Shown here piece after piece: positions 17,800 through 26,508 of a stretch of DNA of 64,000 nucleotides (the first letter of the stretch is position 1; each line of letters starts with the position of its first letter). This DNA is from an uncultured Cohaesibacter sp. (GTDB taxonomy: Bacteria; Pseudomonadota; Alphaproteobacteria; Rhizobiales; Cohaesibacteraceae): contig NZ_OY761553.1 in NCBI RefSeq assembly GCF_963664735.1, positions 2,805,303 to 2,869,302 on the forward strand, given 5' to 3'. The position numbers and the translations under genes are program-made. The notes under the pieces are model-generated. The model was not told the origin of the DNA and did not search any database. It saw only the letters and a list, made by a program, of their open reading frames with translations.

Positions 17800-17829
17800 C
17801 AGCTTGGGGCAAGTTGCGCCACTCATGAT
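17800..17829 (+). promoter_or_regulatory. flagellar promoter element, DUF1217-flgF-fliI operon
   Basis: CAGCTTGGGGCAAG (17800-17813), 10 nt, then CATGAT (17824-17829), 27 nt before the ATG at 17857. It stands divergent from the motA element in the same intergenic region. Confidence 0.55.
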
Positions 17830-17856
17830 ATGGGCAAACAAAACGGAGTTGCAGCC

Positions 17857-18642
17857 ATGAGTGATACATATCTGCGCGTAACTATGCTCAATCGAAACTA
17901 CGAAAAGACGCTTGAGACGATCAGCAAGGATGGGCAAGTAAGCCGCGAAACGGAAAATTATCTCGAAAAAATCCGGGATATCAAAACCATTGACGACTTT
18001 CTGGATGATTACGAAGTCTACAGCTATGCGATGAAGGCGATGGGGCTGGAAGACATGATCTACGCCAAAGCCTATATGCGCAAGGTGCTTGAAGAAGGGA
18101 TCTCGGACAGCTCGTCCTTCGCGAACCAGCTGACTGACACGCGCTTCAAGGAATTCGCAGAAGTCTTCAACTTTGAAACGATGGGTGAGGCTACCACGTC
18201 CTTTGAAAAAGCTCAGCAGGGCGTTGTTGACAGCTATCTGGAACAAACGCTTGAAACACAAGAGGGTGAGGAAAATACCGGTGTGCAACTGGCGCTCTAT
18301 TTCCAGAAAAAAGCCTCTTCCATCACCGATCCTCTCGAATTGCTCGGTGACAAGGCTCTTGCAGAAGTTGCCAGAACCATCTGTGGCATTCCCGAAGAAG
18401 CTGCCGGTGCAGATATCGATTGGCTGTCCGAAGCAATCTCTGACAAAATCGATATCGAACAGCTTTCTGATCCAGACTATGTGAACGAGCTCGTGCAGCG
18501 CTTTTCCGTGCTCTACGATCTCAATAACGACGATGTCTCGGAATCCGTGCCCAATATTCTCATTTCAAGCGGCACATCCATCGTCAGCATGGATGAAGAT
18601 TTGCTCATGTCCCTGCAAGGGCTGAAACTGGGGGGCATCTGA
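17857..18642 (+). CDS. DUF1217 family flagellar-cluster protein
   Basis: A 261-residue helical protein of the DUF1217 family, found in alphaproteobacterial flagellar clusters. Telling stretches are IDDFLDDYEVYSYAMKAMGLED, KAYMRKVLEEGI and LTDTRFKEFAEVFNF. The family's job is not well established; some members are thought to act with the rod or hook. ATG 17857 was chosen because CGGAG lies 10 nt before it; an ATG at 17830 has no RBS and would overlap the promoter. Its stop overlaps the flgF ATG (TGATG). Confidence 0.82.
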   Translation: MSDTYLRVTMLNRNYEKTLETISKDGQVSRETENYLEKIRDIKTIDDFLDDYEVYSYAMKAMGLEDMIYAKAYMRKVLEEGISDSSSFANQLTDTRFKEFAEVFNFETMGEATTSFEKAQQGVVDSYLEQTLETQEGEENTGVQLALYFQKKASSITDPLELLGDKALAEVARTICGIPEEAAGADIDWLSEAISDKIDIEQLSDPDYVNELVQRFSVLYDLNNDDVSESVPNILISSGTSIVSMDEDLLMSLQGLKLGGI

Positions 18643-19367
18643 TGCCAACAGCCAATTATGTTTCCCTCTCTTCCCAGATCGCGCTTGATAACAGAATGCA
18701 ATCTGTTGCGCGCAATGTCGCCAATATCAACACCGCAGGCTACCGGGGCGAGGCAATCAATTTCTCGGAAATCCTCGCCAATGCGGGCAGCGATTCTGTC
18801 AGCTTCGTCTCGATGGGCGAAACACATATTTCCCAGGAGCGGGGTGCGATTACCCAAACCGGCAACTCTCTTGATCTGGCCATTGAAGGAGATGCCTGGT
18901 TCTCGTTCCAGCGTGGTGGCGAGGTTGCCTATACCCGCGACGGACGTTTGCAGATGGACGCCTCAGGCCGCTTGACGACAGTCAATGGCGAGCCGCTTCT
19001 CTCTGCCAGCGGCTCGACAATTCAGGTCGATCCCCAAGGGGGCCAGCTTGTGGTGCAGGCTGATGGAGAAATTACACAGAATGGTCGTGCAGTTGATAGT
19101 ATTGGCCTTTTTGAATTCAATCCCGATGACAAGCTCACACGCTATGGCGGTTCTGCGGTCATGCCCGAAGGAGTGGCCTTCTCCCTGCAAGACCCAAGCA
19201 AGGCACGCGTCCTGCAAGGCTATGTCGAAGGATCTAATGTCAATCCCATGATGGAAATGACAAAGCTCATCATGATCAGCCGTGCGTTTGAAAGCTCGCA
19301 AAAAGTGATGGAAACATCCGAGGATGCGCAAAGAGAGGCCGTTCGTGAATTGGGAGAAACCTCATGA
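18642..19367 (+). CDS. flgF: flagellar proximal rod protein FlgF
   Basis: A 241-residue rod protein of the FlgF/FlgG/FlgE family. The N-terminal helix has LSSQIALDNRMQSVARNVANINTAGYRGE; the middle has GNSLDLAIEGDAWFSF; the C-terminal helix has GYVEGSNVNPMMEMTKLIMISRAFESSQKVM. Such proteins are exported without a cleaved signal and polymerise in the periplasm. It starts within the stop of the DUF1217 gene and overlaps the next gene by 4 nt. Confidence 0.94.
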   Translation: MPTANYVSLSSQIALDNRMQSVARNVANINTAGYRGEAINFSEILANAGSDSVSFVSMGETHISQERGAITQTGNSLDLAIEGDAWFSFQRGGEVAYTRDGRLQMDASGRLTTVNGEPLLSASGSTIQVDPQGGQLVVQADGEITQNGRAVDSIGLFEFNPDDKLTRYGGSAVMPEGVAFSLQDPSKARVLQGYVEGSNVNPMMEMTKLIMISRAFESSQKVMETSEDAQREAVRELGETS

Positions 19368-19954
19368 GTGCGCCAGATTTGTCCAACGCTGCGCTTGATG
19401 CCCTCCGCCCGACAGACTTGTCAACGCAAGCCTTTCGCCCGTCGTCTTTTGCGTCTGGCACTTATGCATCCAGGGCAGCCGCCTCAAGCAGTATCCATTC
19501 TGATCAAGCAGGGCTATTCAGCATTGATTTTTCTATCGAGTCGATTCCCGTTGTGGGAGACTTTTTCTCCATGGTCTCTTCTCTCTTTTCATCATTTGGA
19601 GGTGAAGAAAGTACCGCGCAGGGCTCGGCCGATGCTCAAATAAAGCCATTGAGCACTATGGGCGCCCCTCTTGAAGCCTTCAAGACAGCCAAGGCTGCTG
19701 ATAGCTCGGCTCCGCTGGACTTGACGGCCTTCCTTGAAGGGCTTGATCGATCATCAGAGACGACAAACACCCCGTCCTTACTCCAGGCAGACAAGGAAGA
19801 TGGGAAAACGGATGTCATTATCAATGCGGATGGCTCAGAGCACCCTCTGCCGCCCATTACCGGGTTGGCGCACCATCCCGCCAACAAGATTCCGACGGAA
19901 ATGCTTGCCAAAATGCAGGCTCGCTATCTCGAGATGACGTCCAAAGAGGACTAA
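19364..19954 (+). CDS. unrecognised protein between flgF and fliI
   Basis: A 196-residue protein overlapping flgF by 4 nt (ATGA) and ending 4 nt before fliI. It is rich in Ser and Ala and looks mostly disordered, with one hydrophobic stretch near residues 50-75 (FSIESIPVVGDFFSMVSSLF) and a conserved-looking C-terminus (NKIPTEMLAKMQARYLEM). No domain recognised. Coupled translation implies a flagellar role, perhaps with rod assembly or FliI; that is inference. Confidence 0.6.
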   Translation: MSAPDLSNAALDALRPTDLSTQAFRPSSFASGTYASRAAASSSIHSDQAGLFSIDFSIESIPVVGDFFSMVSSLFSSFGGEESTAQGSADAQIKPLSTMGAPLEAFKTAKAADSSAPLDLTAFLEGLDRSSETTNTPSLLQADKEDGKTDVIINADGSEHPLPPITGLAHHPANKIPTEMLAKMQARYLEMTSKED

Positions 19955-19958
19955 GCAA

Positions 19959-21389
19959 GTGCCCAGAAATACTTCGCCAGATGGCAGACGAGCGACGTTC
20001 CAACACAATGCCGCAAACAAACTTGATCGCCTCCAAGGCGTTGTCCGACTGTTGCAGGAAGACAATCGTGCGGTTCGCATATGCGGCTCCGTGACCCAGA
20101 TCACGCCGGCATATTTCGGAATTAGCGGGTTGGACAAGCATGTTCATATTGGTGATTGCGTCGAGCTGGATGTCATGCGCCCAACGGGAAGAGGCCCTGC
20201 GCGCGCCGAAATCATCAGAATTGACCAGGGCAAGGTCTATGCAAAAGCCTATAGCCGACATCTTGATGTGGGCATTGGTACTCGCGTTTACCGCATGGGA
20301 CCCGTGCAATTTTGCCCCGATGAAAGCTGGAAGGGGCGCGTTATTGACGCTCTGGGTCGCCCGATTGATGGCAGGGGCATGCTCGTGCCGGGCAAGGGAA
20401 GCGTGCATCTGGATAATGATCCCCCCTCTGCCATGGAACGAGGGCTGGTGAACAAGCCCGTTCGCACCGGCGTTCGCGCAATTGATCTTTTCACCCCCTT
20501 GTGTGTGGGGCAAAGAATTGGTGTGTTTGCGGGCTCTGGCGTTGGCAAATCCACCCTGCTGGCCATGCTGGCCAAAGCACTTGCATTTGATATCGTCATT
20601 GTTGCTCTTGTTGGCGAGCGTGGTCGAGAAGTCCGAGAATTCATTTCGGAAACGCTCGGTGATGCTCTGGAACGCTCCATTGTCGTTGTCGCCACCGGTG
20701 ATGAAAGCGCAATGATGCGACGCCAAGCCCCGAAGACCGCCATGGCGCTGGCCGAGTTTTTCCGCGATCAGGGCAAGTCCGTGTTGATGATCATGGATTC
20801 GGCCACCCGATTTGCGCTGGCGTCACGCGATGTCGCCATGGCCTCCGGCGAGCCCGCAGTTGCACGAGGATTTGCACCGAGCGTGTTTTCCGATCTTCCC
20901 CATCTTCTGGAACGTGCCGGACCGGGTTGCAAACCCAAGGATGATACGGAGCCATGCGGCTCGATCACCGGCGTTTTCGCCGTGCTCGTTGATGGTGATG
21001 ACCATAACGACCCGGTCTCGGATTCCATCCGGGGCATTCTGGACGGCCATATCGTGCTGGACCGTAACATTGCCGATCAGGGGCGCTATCCGGCGATCAA
21101 CCTGTTGTCTTCGGTTTCGCGCATGTCCAACAAGGCTTGGGCTCCCAATGAAAGCAAGCTGATCATGAAACTGAAGACCATGATCTCGCGCTATGAAGAG
21201 ACGAAAGATTTGCGTCTGCTGGGTGGTTACACCAAGGGAAGCGATCCCGAGCTTGACCATGCGATGGATCTGGTTCCCCGGATTTATGACGCGCTATGCC
21301 AATCTCCCTTCGAAATTGCCGATACCAAAACAGATCCGTTCCGGGCCTTGTCTGATGCGCTGATGGCTAAGGACGCTCCAAAAGAATAG
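19959..21389 (+). CDS. fliI: flagellum-specific ATPase FliI
   Basis: A 476-residue export ATPase. It has the Walker A motif AGSGVGKST (191-199), VGERGREVREF, the Walker B region VLMIMDSATRFALA near 265-280 and SGEPAVARGFAPSVFSDLPHLLERAG. It energises delivery of export substrates at the flagellar base. The start is GTG (19959), supported by AAGAGGA 9 nt upstream. No FliJ gene follows directly, unlike in enterics. Confidence 0.95.
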   Translation: MPRNTSPDGRRATFQHNAANKLDRLQGVVRLLQEDNRAVRICGSVTQITPAYFGISGLDKHVHIGDCVELDVMRPTGRGPARAEIIRIDQGKVYAKAYSRHLDVGIGTRVYRMGPVQFCPDESWKGRVIDALGRPIDGRGMLVPGKGSVHLDNDPPSAMERGLVNKPVRTGVRAIDLFTPLCVGQRIGVFAGSGVGKSTLLAMLAKALAFDIVIVALVGERGREVREFISETLGDALERSIVVVATGDESAMMRRQAPKTAMALAEFFRDQGKSVLMIMDSATRFALASRDVAMASGEPAVARGFAPSVFSDLPHLLERAGPGCKPKDDTEPCGSITGVFAVLVDGDDHNDPVSDSIRGILDGHIVLDRNIADQGRYPAINLLSSVSRMSNKAWAPNESKLIMKLKTMISRYEETKDLRLLGGYTKGSDPELDHAMDLVPRIYDALCQSPFEIADTKTDPFRALSDALMAKDAPKE

Positions 21390-21492
21390 GGTTCACACTT
21401 CTCCCCAGAAGTCGACAGGCAAGCTTCGAGCAAGCCAGAGCCCTTACTCTTGTTTCAACAATAGGAACCTTGGGCCATGCGAGGATATAGAG

Positions 21493-21948
21493 ATGGCAAT
21501 TTCAATTCCCTCAGATCTGGTGCTGGATGTTGTCAAGGCGGCCGACCCGATCGAACAGCAGATGGCTGCCCAACGGTTGGGATCGGCACCCGCAGCAAGC
21601 ATGCGCCTTGCCGATGCTTCCGGCATCAACCCGCAAGGTGTTAAGGCTGACGATTTTGCCAAGCAGTATGACAGCTTATCCAATCCCGCTGTTTTGTCTG
21701 ATGCCAGCATATCCAGATACAGCAAGGGCATTTCGAGAACAACCAATCCGATCAGCGAAAAATTTGTCGCTCTTATGCTCCACCAAATGCTTGAAACCAT
21801 GATGCCACGAGATACGGAAGCGATGTATGGCAAGGGCCTGTCGGGCGACATGTGGCGCTCGATGCTGGCCGAGCAAGTCGGCGACCAGATGGCCAAGAGC
21901 GACAAGCTGAATTTGGCCTCCTATCTCGGCCTCCCCGATCAGTCATAA
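21493..21948 (+). CDS. flgJ: rod-binding protein (FlgJ N-terminal domain / CheL type)
   Basis: A 151-residue protein with the rod-binding domain in its second half: SEKFVALMLHQMLETMMP and YGKGLSGDMWRSMLAEQVGDQMAKS. It lacks the muramidase domain of enteric FlgJ; in this cluster a separate lytic transglycosylase gene is at 34366. It would cap or chaperone the growing rod in the periplasm. It lies 103 nt after fliI. Confidence 0.82.
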   Translation: MAISIPSDLVLDVVKAADPIEQQMAAQRLGSAPAASMRLADASGINPQGVKADDFAKQYDSLSNPAVLSDASISRYSKGISRTTNPISEKFVALMLHQMLETMMPRDTEAMYGKGLSGDMWRSMLAEQVGDQMAKSDKLNLASYLGLPDQS

Positions 21949-21984
21949 TCATTGATTTTCACCCAGACATAGACAGGGCGTGAC

Positions 21985-22419
21985 ATGCAAACATCTCTTG
22001 CAAAAACCACAGAACAAGCCGTTGACCTCCCCAACTTGCCCCAGGGTGTGGCTGTTTTGGACCCAATTCATCCAGAGGATGAGGGCCGCATCATTGAAAC
22101 GGTCCAACATGCCATTCGCGTCGTGACCAAAGAAACCAGAGCTTTAAAAGAAGGCCAAAAGGCTGACTTGCGCTCCTTCAGCGATGAGAAATCACGGGTA
22201 CTGCTTGCCCTCAGCCGGCTCACGGCAGGCCGCAACATCGAGTCTTTTTCCTCCGCAGCAACCTCCGAACTGCTGGTTCTAAGAAAGCTGCTGGCAGAGA
22301 ATCATAGCGTTCTGAAACGTCATCTGGACGCAGTTCGCGAAATCACGGAATTGCTATCCAAAGCAATGCTGGAAGCAGAATCAGACGGCACATATGCTGC
22401 CGGAATCGTGGAGAAATAA
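21985..22419 (+). CDS. FlgN-like flagellar chaperone candidate
   Basis: A 144-residue all-helical protein. The pattern of a mid-length helical hairpin ending in LLAENHSVLKRHLDAVREITELLSKAMLEAESDGTYA fits FlgN/FlbY-type chaperones for FlgK and FlgL, and FlbY follows CheL in Caulobacter. Identity is inferred from shape and position. Confidence 0.55.
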   Translation: MQTSLAKTTEQAVDLPNLPQGVAVLDPIHPEDEGRIIETVQHAIRVVTKETRALKEGQKADLRSFSDEKSRVLLALSRLTAGRNIESFSSAATSELLVLRKLLAENHSVLKRHLDAVREITELLSKAMLEAESDGTYAAGIVEK

Positions 22420-22425
22420 CCTGTA

Positions 22426-22881
22426 ATGCGCTACGCTCTGCTTGCCATCTGGATTGGTGCCGTATCCACCATCTCGGCTTACCTGTCGGGCCATTGGATC
22501 AACAATCAAAGTTTCTCAGACCTCTCCAACCTGCCTCTTCAGGAGGGAATGGATTTCGAGAAAACGCGCGCCATCAGCGTGCCGATGATTTCAGATGGCA
22601 AGGTGCGGGGATATATTGTCGCGCAATTTGTCTACACCATTGATTCAACGACACTTCGTGAACTGGCCATTCCGCCTAGTCCCTATATCGTGGACGAGGC
22701 CTTCCGAGCCATCTTCACCGACAAAAACATCAATTTCGAAGAGCTGGGCGAATATGACATTGACGCCCTGACAACCCAGATCAAAGACAAAGTGAACACG
22801 CGAATGCAGGCCAAGCTTGTGCACGACATCCTCGTTGAAGAATTCAGCTTCTTCCCCGAAGAGGCGATCAACAATAGCTGA
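22426..22881 (+). CDS. unrecognised single-span periplasmic protein
   Basis: A 151-residue protein with one N-terminal hydrophobic helix (residues 3-24, ALLAIWIGAVSTISAYLSG) followed by a periplasmic domain of about 120 residues with VRGYIVAQFVYTID and DKVNTRMQAKLVHDILVEEF. The topology recalls FliL, but the true FliL is encoded at 47498. It lies 6 nt after the FlgN-like gene and before flhA, so it probably belongs to the same operon. No function assigned. Confidence 0.6.
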   Translation: MRYALLAIWIGAVSTISAYLSGHWINNQSFSDLSNLPLQEGMDFEKTRAISVPMISDGKVRGYIVAQFVYTIDSTTLRELAIPPSPYIVDEAFRAIFTDKNINFEELGEYDIDALTTQIKDKVNTRMQAKLVHDILVEEFSFFPEEAINNS

Positions 22882-22982
22882 CCAGCAGCCCCGGTTTATC
22901 GAGTCTATCTGGCTCTCAACAAGCCCGGCACAAGATTGAATGTGCATATTAAAAACAAATACAACTAACAACGGAGAGCGAC

Positions 22983-25076
22983 ATGTCAGACACCCAAGTC
23001 GTCGCAGCAGTTGGGGTGAACACTGAAAAGAAAGGACGAGATGTCGGCTTTGCATTCGGGATCGTCATCATCCTGACAATTCTCTTTCTGCCAATCCCGC
23101 CTTTTCTCATCGATGTTGGTTTGTCGCTTTCGATCGCCCTGTCGATCCTGATCTTGATGGTCGCGCTGTGGATCCAGAAACCGCTCGAATTTTCGTCCTT
23201 TCCGACGATTTTGCTGATCGCAACCATGTTGCGCCTGTCTCTCAATATCGCCACAACCCGAATGATTTTGTCTCAGGGGCACAAAGGGCTTGATGCTGCG
23301 GGCAATATCATCAACGGCTTCTCGCAATTTGTAATGAGCGGCGATTTTGTGATTGGCCTCATCGTTTTCTCGATCCTGGTCATCGTCAATTTTCTGGTTA
23401 TCACGAAGGGCGCCACACGTATCGCAGAGGTCGGTGCCCGCTTCACTCTGGACGCCATCCCCGGCAAGCAAATGGCTATCGACGCCGATTTGAATGCAGG
23501 GCTCATCGATGACAAGACCGCTCAGGCACGCCGTGGCGAGCTGGAAGAGGAAAGCTCCTTCTTCGGTGCGATGGACGGTGCCTCCAAGTTCGTGCGCGGT
23601 GACGCCATCGCCGGTTTGATCATCACCGCCGTCAATATCTTTGGCGGCATTGTCATCGGCGCAACCCGCTATGACATGTCTCTTTCAGAGGCATCGGACG
23701 TCTTTACCAAGCTCTCTGTTGGCGATGGGCTGGTCTCACAGATCCCAGCCCTGATCGTTTCCCTTGCTGCCGGCTTGCTGGTTTCAAAAGGTGGCACAAA
23801 AGGATCCGCCGAAAAGGCTGTCATGGGACAGCTTGGCAAATATCCTCGCGCCCTTTTCGTTGCCGCAAGTCTTCTGGTCATTCTTGCAGTCATGCCAGGT
23901 TTGCCGGTTCTGCCGTTTGCCTTGCTAGCGGGCATCATGGCCTTTACGGGTTATTCCATTCCCAAGAAGCTTGCTGCTGAAGCCGCCGAGAAAAACCGCA
24001 AGGCCCTTATCGATGCCAAGAGAAAGGAAGACAAGGAGCGCCTCTCCGCCAAGCCTTCTCTGAAAACGGCCGAAATCGAGCTTTGCATCGGCAAACAGCT
24101 CACTGCGCAAATGCTCACCTCCCGCGATGATCTGGCCAACCGAGTTGCCAAGATGCGGCGCAAATTTGCCGAAGACTATGGTTTCGTTGTTCCGGATATT
24201 CATCTCACCGACAGCCTTACCCTGCCGCCCAAAAGCTATGAGATCAAAATTCATGGCACAGTCATTGCCGGCCATGAGCTGCGGGTCGGTGAGCTGCTGG
24301 TACTGGCCGGGCCTGACAAGACAGGCGGCCTGCCCGGTGAGCCAACACGGGAGCCAGCCTTCGGTATGCCGGGCATCTGGGTTCCCAGTGCCTATCGTAG
24401 TGAAGTTGATCGCATCGGCCTTAGCTCGGTTGACAGTACCACCATCGTACTGACGCACCTTAGCGAAGTGATCCGCAACAACCTGCCCCAGTTGCTTTCC
24501 TACAAGGATATGCGCCACCTGATCAATCGCCTTGATCCGGAATATAAAAAGCTCATTGATGACATTTGTCCGGCCCATATTTCCTTTTCCGGCTTGCAGG
24601 CTGTGCTCAAACTGCTTTTGGCCGAGCGTGTCTCCATTCGCAACCTGCACCTTATTCTTGAAGCCATTGCCGAAATTGCTCCGCATGTGCGTCGGTCCGA
24701 GGAAGTGGTGGAACATGTTCGTGTCCGCATGGGACAGCAGATTTGCGGCGACTTGGCAAAGGGCGGCAAACTCTGTGTTATCCGTTTGGGCAATCGCTGG
24801 GATCTGGCGTTCCATGAAGCGCTCAAACGCGACGCCAAAGGCGATGTTATCGAAATCGATTTGCAGCCGCAGCTGGTCGAACAGTTCGGGCAGCAGCTCA
24901 CCAAGGTTGTTCATGCCCAGACATCCAACCAGCAGACCTATGCCTTGCTTACCACGCCAGAAGCCCGCAGTTATGTTCGCATGATTGTCGAGCGCCTGTT
25001 CCCGACGCTACCGGTTCTCTCTCATCTGGAAGTGTCTCGTGGCGTCGATCTGATCACCATTGCAAGCGTATCCTGA
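22983..25076 (+). CDS. flhA: flagellar export apparatus protein FlhA
   Basis: A 697-residue export-gate protein of normal length. The N-terminal half has about eight membrane helices with [27 protein letters not shown] and the FHIPEP-region counterpart [21 protein letters not shown]. The C-terminal half is the cytoplasmic ring domain that docks chaperone-substrate complexes. RBS CGGAGAG. In many rhizobia flhA follows fliQ; here fliQ is 15 kb away. Confidence 0.96.
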   Translation: MSDTQVVAAVGVNTEKKGRDVGFAFGIVIILTILFLPIPPFLIDVGLSLSIALSILILMVALWIQKPLEFSSFPTILLIATMLRLSLNIATTRMILSQGHKGLDAAGNIINGFSQFVMSGDFVIGLIVFSILVIVNFLVITKGATRIAEVGARFTLDAIPGKQMAIDADLNAGLIDDKTAQARRGELEEESSFFGAMDGASKFVRGDAIAGLIITAVNIFGGIVIGATRYDMSLSEASDVFTKLSVGDGLVSQIPALIVSLAAGLLVSKGGTKGSAEKAVMGQLGKYPRALFVAASLLVILAVMPGLPVLPFALLAGIMAFTGYSIPKKLAAEAAEKNRKALIDAKRKEDKERLSAKPSLKTAEIELCIGKQLTAQMLTSRDDLANRVAKMRRKFAEDYGFVVPDIHLTDSLTLPPKSYEIKIHGTVIAGHELRVGELLVLAGPDKTGGLPGEPTREPAFGMPGIWVPSAYRSEVDRIGLSSVDSTTIVLTHLSEVIRNNLPQLLSYKDMRHLINRLDPEYKKLIDDICPAHISFSGLQAVLKLLLAERVSIRNLHLILEAIAEIAPHVRRSEEVVEHVRVRMGQQICGDLAKGGKLCVIRLGNRWDLAFHEALKRDAKGDVIEIDLQPQLVEQFGQQLTKVVHAQTSNQQTYALLTTPEARSYVRMIVERLFPTLPVLSHLEVSRGVDLITIASVS

Positions 25077-25082
25077 CCCATC

Positions 25083-25835
25083 ATGAACTGGTTGAGCTCG
25101 ACAACATTGATAGCCGTGTTTCTCATTCAGTGCCGTATTGGTGCCTGTCTGATGATCATGCCCGGCTTTGGCAGTCCGCGTATTCCGACCAATATTCGAC
25201 TGTTTCTGTCTCTGGCCGTGTCCCTGGCTCTGGCTCCCATGCTGGTGCCCCATGTGGAGCAGAGCCTTCCGGACACAAATCTGGGCCGCGTCGCCCTGCT
25301 TATCGCCACAGAGTTGATAACGGGAATATCCATCGGTCTTGTCGGCAGAATCTTCATGACGGCACTGGCAACCTTCGGCAACTATGCGGCCACTTTCATG
25401 AATCTGGCTGCAATGGGCGGTAGTCCGTTGGAATCAGACGAAGCTCTGCCGCCAATGGTGCACATCATCACCATGACGGCTGTCGTCATGATGTTTATCT
25501 CCGGCATCCATTGGCAACTCATTTCAGGGCTTGTGTCGTCTTTTTCGGTCATCCCGCCCGGCCTTTCTTTCGACGCCCAGGGCTCTCTCATTCAGATTGT
25601 CGACACCTTCAGCGAGGCCTTTGTGGTTGCTTTGCGCGTAGCAAGCCCGTTCGTACTCTATTCCATTCTGGCCAACCTTTCCCTTGGCCTCATGAACAAG
25701 TTCACTCCTCAAATTCCGGTCTATTTCATATCCATGCCCTTCGTCATCATGGGCGGTTTGATACTAACCATGTTCGTTGTCAGCGAGATGGTCGGAATTT
25801 TCATCGATGCCCTTTCACTTGCCCTTAGCCGATAA
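25083..25835 (+). CDS. fliR: flagellar export apparatus protein FliR
   Basis: A 250-residue polytopic gate protein with about six helices. It starts 6 nt after flhA. Family-like segments are IPTNIRLFLSLAVSLALAPML, FGNYAATFMNLAAMGGSPLE and VASPFVLYSILANLSLGLMNKFTPQIPVYFISMPF. It forms the core export channel with FliP and FliQ. Confidence 0.93.
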   Translation: MNWLSSTTLIAVFLIQCRIGACLMIMPGFGSPRIPTNIRLFLSLAVSLALAPMLVPHVEQSLPDTNLGRVALLIATELITGISIGLVGRIFMTALATFGNYAATFMNLAAMGGSPLESDEALPPMVHIITMTAVVMMFISGIHWQLISGLVSSFSVIPPGLSFDAQGSLIQIVDTFSEAFVVALRVASPFVLYSILANLSLGLMNKFTPQIPVYFISMPFVIMGGLILTMFVVSEMVGIFIDALSLALSR

Positions 25836-25847
25836 AAGAGAAAAAGA

Positions 25848-26246
25848 ATGACTAAAAAAACTGAAAAGCTTCGCAGACTCTTGCACGCTCAGGAACAGAT
25901 GCACAAAAGCACTTCTCGTGCCATCGAACAGGCCGTACAGCAAAAGCAGCAGCTACGGCAAAAGGAAGCAGATCTGGTAAAACTGATGGCGGAGGGAGAT
26001 CCTGTTCTCGTCAACGCTTTCATGCAATCCCATGTCAAGCAACTGCGGAAAGTCGCGGTAGAGCGGGCCGAGCTGGACGAGGCATTGGCCTTGTTGCAAA
26101 AGCAGCTACAAAAGCATGGAACGACTTTGGAAGCCGTGAAGCGGTTTTTGAAAATGGTTGAAACCAAGGAGCGTCAAGATCAGGAAAAAGCGGACAATCT
26201 GGAGATTCTGGAAATGGTCGCTATTTCCAACGATAACAAAATGTAG
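25848..26246 (+). CDS. small coiled-coil protein, FliJ-like candidate
   Basis: A 132-residue protein that is almost entirely charged helix, rich in Gln, Lys and Glu (KLRRLLHAQEQMHKS, AVQQKQQLRQKEADLVKL, ALALLQKQLQKHG). The size and coiled-coil nature match FliJ, the FliI stalk protein, and no other FliJ candidate follows fliI. The sequence is too low in landmarks for a firm call. It is the last gene before a terminator. Confidence 0.5.
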   Translation: MTKKTEKLRRLLHAQEQMHKSTSRAIEQAVQQKQQLRQKEADLVKLMAEGDPVLVNAFMQSHVKQLRKVAVERAELDEALALLQKQLQKHGTTLEAVKRFLKMVETKERQDQEKADNLEILEMVAISNDNKM

Positions 26247-26274
26247 ACATTTCAGTTCCTTACCACGACGTATC

Positions 26275-26303
26275 AAGAAAGCCCCTCGCGGGCTTTCTTT
26301 TTT
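26275..26303 (+). terminator. terminator after the fliR operon
   Basis: AAGAAAGCCC (26275-26284) pairs perfectly with GGGCTTTCTT (26290-26299) around CTCGC; the T run reaches 26303. Confidence 0.93.
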
Positions 26304-26359
26304 ATTTGCGCCTTTCCCCAATTCTACGTGAGAAAAAATATAAAACTGGTTTTGCCGGT

Positions 26360-26389
26360 CAGCCTCGGGCAAGGTTCGCCCTTTATGTT
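26360..26389 (+). promoter_or_regulatory. flagellar promoter element, flagellin gene
   Basis: CAGCCTCGGGCAAG (26360-26373), 10 nt, then TATGTT (26384-26389). Transcription would start near 26396, giving a leader of about 110 nt, the longest distance to the start codon among the seven elements. Confidence 0.6.
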
Positions 26390-26470
26390 GACCGTACGAC
26401 AGGTTGAGCACAACGGAGACCCCAACGCTCAAAGGCATGATGCCGCCCTGCCGTCCCGGATAAGCCCGGA

Positions 26471-26504
26471 ATGTCCCCAACAACCAAATCCTTGAAAGGG
26501 ACAT
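26471..26504 (+). promoter_or_regulatory. RBS-covering inverted repeat in the flagellin leader
   Basis: ATGTCCC (26471-26477) can pair perfectly with GGGACAT (26498-26504). The right arm includes part of the Shine-Dalgarno AAAGGGA just before ATG 26509, so the hairpin would mask it. A second inverted repeat, TTGAGC/GCTCAA, is at 26404-26409 and 26427-26432. FlbT represses flagellin translation through the leader in Caulobacter; a similar role here is inferred. Confidence 0.45.
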
Positions 26505-26508
26505 CATT

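Noticed and set aside
17584-18288. 234-residue minus-strand frame over the motA / DUF1217 intergenic region
   Set aside because: It covers both divergent promoter elements and the start of the DUF1217 gene; no RBS and no recognisable domain.
22905-22950. Possible eighth flagellar element before flhA
   Set aside because: The stretch TGGCTCTCAACAAG matches only part of the consensus and has GATTGA at the 10-nt position; flhA is probably transcribed with the upstream genes.
26340-26385. Possible sigma-28 or sigma-54 promoter before flagellin
   Set aside because: TAAA is present but no GCCGATAA at proper spacing, and no GG-N10-GC core; the CAG...GCAAG element explains the region better.
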